Assembly: GCA_965657935.1 (NCBI GenBank)
Contig: CBFHQE010000001.1
Coordinates: 1-64,000 of the forward strand
Direction of reading: 5' to 3'
DNA length: 64,000 bases
DNA from: Maricaulis sp965657935
Lineage (GTDB): Bacteria > Pseudomonadota > Alphaproteobacteria > Caulobacterales > Maricaulaceae
The position numbers and the translations under genes are program-made. Below, one piece after another: positions 60,809 to 64,000 of the stretch (positions are counted from its first letter, which is position 1; each line of letters begins with the position of its first letter). Below the pieces are notes generated by a model. It did no database searches and was not told where the DNA came from. It saw only the letters and a list, made by a program, of their open reading frames with translations.

Positions 60809-61095
60809 TCGTTTTCTCCCTCTTGCTTCAAGGCCCCGTCCTTGCCGACCAGTTCCATCAGCCAGCCAATTGCCTCGTCAGCAACACTGACATTAAGGCG
60901 GTAGCGAATGGTGGTTCCGTGGCGTTCCGCCAGGATCAGCCCCGCTTCTTTCAGAATATTGAAGTGGCCGGACATGGTCGGTTTGGACACCGGAAAACGC
61001 TCGGCGAGCTCGCCGGCCGCACAGGGCCCATCCCTTAAATCCTTGAGAACCTGGCGCCGAACCGGGTGGGCCAGCGCCTTGAATACATCAGACAT
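60805..61095 (-). CDS. ArsR-family regulator of the SdpR type
   Basis: A 96-residue winged helix: MSDVFKALAHPVRRQVLKDLRDGPCAAGELAERFPVSKPTMSGHFNILKEAGLILAERHGTTIRYRLN. It matches SdpR, the autorepressor paired with SdpI, rather than metal-binding ArsR proteins; the metal-site cysteines are missing. It overlaps the downstream sdpI-like gene by 4 bases. TTGCCTAA-type direct repeats just upstream are the probable operator. Confidence 0.92.
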   Translation of the reverse strand: MSDVFKALAHPVRRQVLKDLRDGPCAAGELAERFPVSKPTMSGHFNILKEAGLILAERHGTTIRYRLNVSVADEAIGWLMELVGKDGALKQEGENE

Positions 61096-61118
61096 GAATC
61101 GCTTCTAGCAAAAAATTC

Positions 61119-61147
61119 GCCTATTGCCTAATTTGGTGTTTGCCTAA
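61119..61147. promoter_or_regulatory. GCCTA direct repeats, probable operator of the ArsR/SdpR-type gene
   Basis: GCCTA occurs at 61119, 61126 and 61142, and the longer TTGCCTAA at 61124-61131 and 61140-61147 is spaced 16 bases. They lie 24-52 bases upstream of the regulator's ATG at 61095, in an AT-rich stretch that also serves the divergent ORFs at 61178. Such repeats are expected for ArsR-type autoregulation. Confidence 0.5.
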
Positions 61148-61177
61148 ATATTATTGATCAGCAATCAGGAGGTGGTC

Positions 61178-61243
61178 GTGACAATTTTCCCTGTATCGGC
61201 CATGGCCGCAATACTGTTGGTGTCGTCCAGGACGTGGTCATGA
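61178..61243 (+). CDS. 21-codon leader ORF coupled to the downstream gene
   Basis: GTG at 61178 follows a perfect AGGAGG with 5 bases of spacing. The frame runs 21 codons, beginning MTIFPVSAMAAILLV, to a TGA at 61241 that overlaps the ATG of the next ORF (61240) as ATGA. The peptide is hydrophobic. It could be a leader peptide, a small membrane protein, or the start of a gene frameshifted into the next ORF. Coding status is uncertain. Confidence 0.4.
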   Translation: MTIFPVSAMAAILLVSSRTWS

Positions 61244-61644
61244 CGGCCATGCGTGAAGCGCCGACCGGTGAAGCAGGACCTGCCATCGAAGCGGGGCTCA
61301 TCGAGGCGGGCCTTCCCGCTCAAATCGCCCGCCAGCAGGGAATGATCTGGGGTCGGGCCTACGCCAAGAACGCGCTGGACCTTGATCCTGCACCCTCCCT
61401 GCACGCCTATCCGGGTGCCTTTTCGGCACTGTTTGGCGGATCAGACCTCCAGGTGCTGGCCAATGTCATGCCAGAGCGGGTCATTTCAGCCCGGGGCCCC
61501 CGGCCGACGCGGGTCAACACGCTCGCTGGGCACAATCACCTTTTCCAGCTCGAAGCCCGCGGCCTGCCCACCGGCTACACGACGGCGCCTCACGCCATTT
61601 CACCCGCAGCACCGGCCATGATTGTCGAAAAATTACCGGCCTGA
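61240..61644 (+). CDS. Hypothetical protein downstream of a coupled leader ORF
   Basis: A 134-residue protein starting MTAMREAPTGEAGPAIEAG. Codon use is like the neighbours, with GC-rich third positions, so the frame is probably real. No signal peptide; Gly, Pro and Ala are frequent (LHAYPGAFSALFGGSDLQVL, GYTTAPHAISPAAPAMI). No family recognised. AGGA lies 7 bases before the ATG, and the leader ORF's stop overlaps it. Alternatively it is the main part of a frameshifted longer gene. Confidence 0.5.
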   Translation: MTAMREAPTGEAGPAIEAGLIEAGLPAQIARQQGMIWGRAYAKNALDLDPAPSLHAYPGAFSALFGGSDLQVLANVMPERVISARGPRPTRVNTLAGHNHLFQLEARGLPTGYTTAPHAISPAAPAMIVEKLPA

Positions 61645-61725
61645 TGGACCAGTCCTGCCAATAAGAAACTAGACAATCGGGGCGGCGCTCCCCACTTAAT
61701 CGTGCTTGGAATACGGGAGAGAGAT

Positions 61726-62556
61726 ATGAGCCGCCGCCTTGCCCTTGTTACCGGAGCCTCCTCCGGGATCGGAAAAGCCCTGGCCCGCGAATATGCCGCC
61801 AACGGTTGGGATGTTGCGCTGACGGCGCGTCGCGAAGACAAGCTGCGCGCGCTTTCCGAAGAACTCGAAAAGCAATTTGGCATTGAAACCTATGTCATTG
61901 CTGCGGACCTCGCGGACCCGGCCGGACCTGGTCAGATCATGGATGCGATGAATGCCGCTGAACGCGATGTTGATGCGCTGATCAACAATGCCGGTTTTGG
62001 CCTTCCGGGCACCTATACCCAAACCGCCTGGAAACAGCAGTCTGACTTTATCCAGCTGATGTTCACCAGCTATTGTGAACTTGTGCACCGGGTGATGCCG
62101 GGCATGCAGGAACGCGGGTTCGGTCGTATTCTCAACGTCGCCTCTGTCGCTGGCCTGTCCCCGGGCAGCCGCGGGCACACGCTGTATTCCGCAGTGAAGT
62201 CAGCGCTGATCAAGTTCAGCCAGTCCCTGCATTTCGAAGGCAAGGAGTTCGGTATTCACGCTACGGCGCTATGTCCGGGTTTCACCTATTCGGAATTTCA
62301 CGACGTCAATGGGACGCGGTCAATGGTGTCGCAAATGCCGTCTTTCTGGTGGCTGAGCGCTGAAGAAGTTGCCGAGGCCGGCTATAACGCCGTGCAGCGC
62401 AATGAACCGATTTGTGTGCCAGGACTCTGGTACAAGTTCATGACCGGGCTGATGCAGGTTCTACCCACGCATATGGCGATGTGGCTCATGGACCGCAACC
62501 AGTCCAAATTCCGGGCGGCTGAAGACACCGCCCAATCGGCTCCGCAGGAAGGCTGA
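61726..62556 (+). CDS. Short-chain dehydrogenase/reductase
   Basis: Classical SDR of 276 residues: NAD(P) motif TGASSGIG (9-16), NNAG (87-90), catalytic Ser140 and Tyr154-x3-Lys158 (YSAVK). A C-terminal extension with WWLSAEEVAEAGYNAVQRNEPICVPGLWYKF is like SDRs of the DltE/YqjQ group acting on lipids or steroids. GGGAGAG precedes the ATG at 61726. It lies 2 bases before a LysE gene on the same strand. Confidence 0.92.
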   Translation: MSRRLALVTGASSGIGKALAREYAANGWDVALTARREDKLRALSEELEKQFGIETYVIAADLADPAGPGQIMDAMNAAERDVDALINNAGFGLPGTYTQTAWKQQSDFIQLMFTSYCELVHRVMPGMQERGFGRILNVASVAGLSPGSRGHTLYSAVKSALIKFSQSLHFEGKEFGIHATALCPGFTYSEFHDVNGTRSMVSQMPSFWWLSAEEVAEAGYNAVQRNEPICVPGLWYKFMTGLMQVLPTHMAMWLMDRNQSKFRAAEDTAQSAPQEG

Positions 62557-62558
62557 GC

Positions 62559-63185
62559 ATGCTGGCCCTGGACGTTCTGCCACTTTTTCTGGCTGCGGCG
62601 ATCGCGCTCGCCCTGACCCCGGGGCCCGACATGGCCTTCACCCTGGCGACCAGTGCGTCACGCGGCAGCAGGGCCGGGCTGGCAGCGGTCGCAGGCATCA
62701 TCGTGGGCGGAGCAGTCTGGACAATCGCTGCCGCGGCTGGCCTCGCAGCCATCGTAGCCGCCTTCGAACACGCGCTCACCGTGATCAAATATGCCGGAGC
62801 GGCCTATCTCATCTGGCTGGCCGTCCAAACCGTGCGCAAGATCGACGCCCTGCCCACTGCAAAAGCCGGCGACAATGCAGCCCGGGCCTTTCGCCAGGGC
62901 CTGCTGACCAATCTGCTCAACCCCAAGATTGGTCTGTTTTTTCTGGCGCTTCTGCCGCAATTCACCAATCCCGACATTGGCCCTGTCTGGATACAGATGC
63001 TGACCCTGGGCGGCATTTTCTTTGCCCTGGGGACCATCATCCTGACCGTTGTCGCCATCCTCGCCGGCAAGGCCCAGGAACGTCTTGTCAGCTCTAAAAC
63101 CTGGCGCCGCACGCTCAACGGCATCGCCGCCACCGCCTTTGGCGGACTGGGTTTACGCTTGCTTCTGGATGGCGATCACGGCTAG
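62559..63185 (+). CDS. LysE/RhtB-family amino-acid exporter
   Basis: A 208-residue, about six-helix exporter starting MLALDVLPLFLAAAIALALTPGPDMAFTLATSASRG. The ALTPGPDMAF motif is diagnostic of RhtB-type LysE proteins, and LLNPKIGLFFLALLPQF follows. The exported amino acid is unknown. It begins 2 bases after the SDR stop. Confidence 0.92.
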   Translation: MLALDVLPLFLAAAIALALTPGPDMAFTLATSASRGSRAGLAAVAGIIVGGAVWTIAAAAGLAAIVAAFEHALTVIKYAGAAYLIWLAVQTVRKIDALPTAKAGDNAARAFRQGLLTNLLNPKIGLFFLALLPQFTNPDIGPVWIQMLTLGGIFFALGTIILTVVAILAGKAQERLVSSKTWRRTLNGIAATAFGGLGLRLLLDGDHG

Positions 63186-63195
63186 AAGCCGGGCC

Positions 63196-63894
63196 ATGCT
63201 CAAGATTGATCCGCGCCTGATTGTTGCGCTCGACAAGCCGACTATCCATGCCGCCCAGACTGTCGTCGACACGCTGGGTGACACTGTCAGTTTCTACAAG
63301 ATTGGCCTGCAACTCCTGCCCATTGGCGGCATGCAGCTCGCCGCCTCGCTCAAGGCGGCCGGCAAGCAGGTCTTCCTGGATTACAAACTTCACGACATTC
63401 CCGCGACGGTTGAAAAAGCAACGCGCTCCATCACCGGTGCAGGCTGTGATCTGCTCACTGTGCATGCCGAACCAGCGGTCATGCGCGCTGCCGCGGCCGG
63501 CCGCGAGGACAGCGATCTTAAAATCCTCGGCGTCACCGTGATGACTTGTTACGACGATGCGATGCTTGCGGAGATGGGCTATGCTCACAAGGCTCGGGAC
63601 CTCGTCTTCCGCCGCGTGGAACAGGCACTCGAGGCCGGCATTGATGGTGTCGTCGCCAGCGCCCAGGAAGCGGGCGAGATCCGACAGCGTTTCGGAGGTG
63701 ATTTCCTGATCGTCACTCCGGGCATCCGCCCCGCTGGTGCTGATGTCGGCGACCAGAAACGTGTCGCTACTCCTGCGAGTGCTCTCGCGGATGGTGCCAC
63801 CCACCTGGTGGTTGGGCGTCCGATCCACGGCGCAGCTGACCCGGCTCAAGCGGCCCGCGATATTGTTGCAGAGATGTCCGCGCACCCGGCATGA
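63196..63894 (+). CDS. pyrF: Orotidine 5'-phosphate decarboxylase
   Basis: Last step of UMP biosynthesis, 232 residues. Starts MLKIDPRLIVALDKPTIHAA; the catalytic Asp62, Lys64 and Asp67 lie in VFLDYKLHDIPATVEKA. VTVMTCYDD, VVASAQEAGEIRQRFG and TPGIRPAG precede the phosphate-binding VVGRPIHGAADPAQAARDI. The frame opens at 63049 but the ATG at 63196 matches the family. It lies 10 bases after lysE and may be in the same run. Confidence 0.96.
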   Translation: MLKIDPRLIVALDKPTIHAAQTVVDTLGDTVSFYKIGLQLLPIGGMQLAASLKAAGKQVFLDYKLHDIPATVEKATRSITGAGCDLLTVHAEPAVMRAAAAGREDSDLKILGVTVMTCYDDAMLAEMGYAHKARDLVFRRVEQALEAGIDGVVASAQEAGEIRQRFGGDFLIVTPGIRPAGADVGDQKRVATPASALADGATHLVVGRPIHGAADPAQAARDIVAEMSAHPA

Positions 63895-64000
63895 TCACAA
63901 TCCGGTAAACAGGTCTCCGCGGGTGGGGCAGGAGAGCCGGTCGCTCGACACCACCGGTCAGATCACCCAGGAAAAAACTGTCGGACAAGCGGACGGTTTC
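63895..64000. other. Right edge without a confident gene
   Basis: No feature can be supported in the last 106 bases. The minus frame open from 63988 to 63767 overlaps pyrF almost entirely and has no family look. A leftward gene that ends within this stretch and continues past the window edge is possible, since the other two minus frames stop near 63950 and 63960. Confidence 0.3.

Noticed and set aside
63767..63988. 73-codon minus-strand frame at the right edge
   Set aside because: Mostly antisense to pyrF, no family look; the edge may hide part of a gene but this frame is unsupported.
1..64000. CRISPR arrays, prophage genes, transposases, rRNA operons
   Set aside because: No spaced direct-repeat series, phage or transposase motifs, or rRNA sequences were seen on reading both strands.

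Overview
The window is ordinary-density chromosomal DNA (roughly 60 % GC) from an alphaproteobacterium. Support comes from the RegB/SenC/RegA redox cluster, a CcmABCDG-type cytochrome c maturation set next to acnA, the ffh-rpsP-rimM order, a DUF2794 gene, a thiol-type intracellular PHB depolymerase and an S16 protein with a long Ala/Lys/Glu tail. Gene content fits a free-living aerobic heterotroph, perhaps a marine Maricaulis/Hyphomonas-like organism; that placement is a guess. I found no rRNA, tRNA, CRISPR array, insertion sequence, prophage or origin.

Layout. 1-3 kb: translation and secretion genes rimM (cut by the window edge), rpsP and ffh. 3-8.8 kb: serine hydrolase, an OmpR-type two-component pair, a frameshifted membrane-anchored protein and a dicarboxylate symporter. 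9-11.4 kb: peroxide defence, ahpD and ahpC diverging from oxyR, with an OxyR-like half-site in the gap. 11.3-12.8 kb: two stand-alone receiver proteins, one without a normal start codon, diverging from a GbsR/MarR-type regulator. 12.8-24.5 kb: single metabolic genes (arsC-like, citE-like, pdxY, an EstB-like esterase, epoxide hydrolase, rarD, asd), cold-shock protein, GDPD lipoprotein and a YeiH-type exporter. 24.6-30.5 kb: proton antiporter, PBP1A and a large acidic exported protein behind two overlapping palindromes. 30.5-34.6 kb: phaZ, SCO1/SenC and regB-regA. 34.6-43.1 kb: DUF1223, acnA and the ccm genes, split by a cupin/AraC/DUF6265 cassette. 43.1-47.8 kb: Lys-tailed MarR regulator, yciB, amidohydrolase lipoprotein and an RNA methyltransferase. 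47.8-52.6 kb: a tightly coupled Gld-like ABC export operon. 52.6-64 kb: DUF2794, BAX-inhibitor-1, thpR, esterase, an AraC gene split by an in-frame stop, LMW phosphatase, histidine kinase, argG, an sdpI/sdpR-like pair, SDR, LysE and pyrF.

How genes work together. Redox and respiration dominate: RegB/RegA sense quinone and thiol redox state, SenC/SCO serves copper delivery to cytochrome oxidase, Ccm matures c-type cytochromes, and OxyR/AhpC/AhpD handle peroxide. Several operons use 4-base ATGA overlaps: the two-component pair, ccmA-ccmB, ccmC-ccmD, the Gld-like operon and sdpR-sdpI.

Four genes look broken or start oddly: single-base frameshifts at 6835-6840 and near 41307, an in-frame TAA at 56707-56709, and a receiver whose best start is ATT at 12108. 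I see no convincing wholly new system. The most curious items are the coupled leader ORF at 61178, the structured intergenic regions at 52570 and 55773, and the dispersed pair of Cys-motif membrane proteins.
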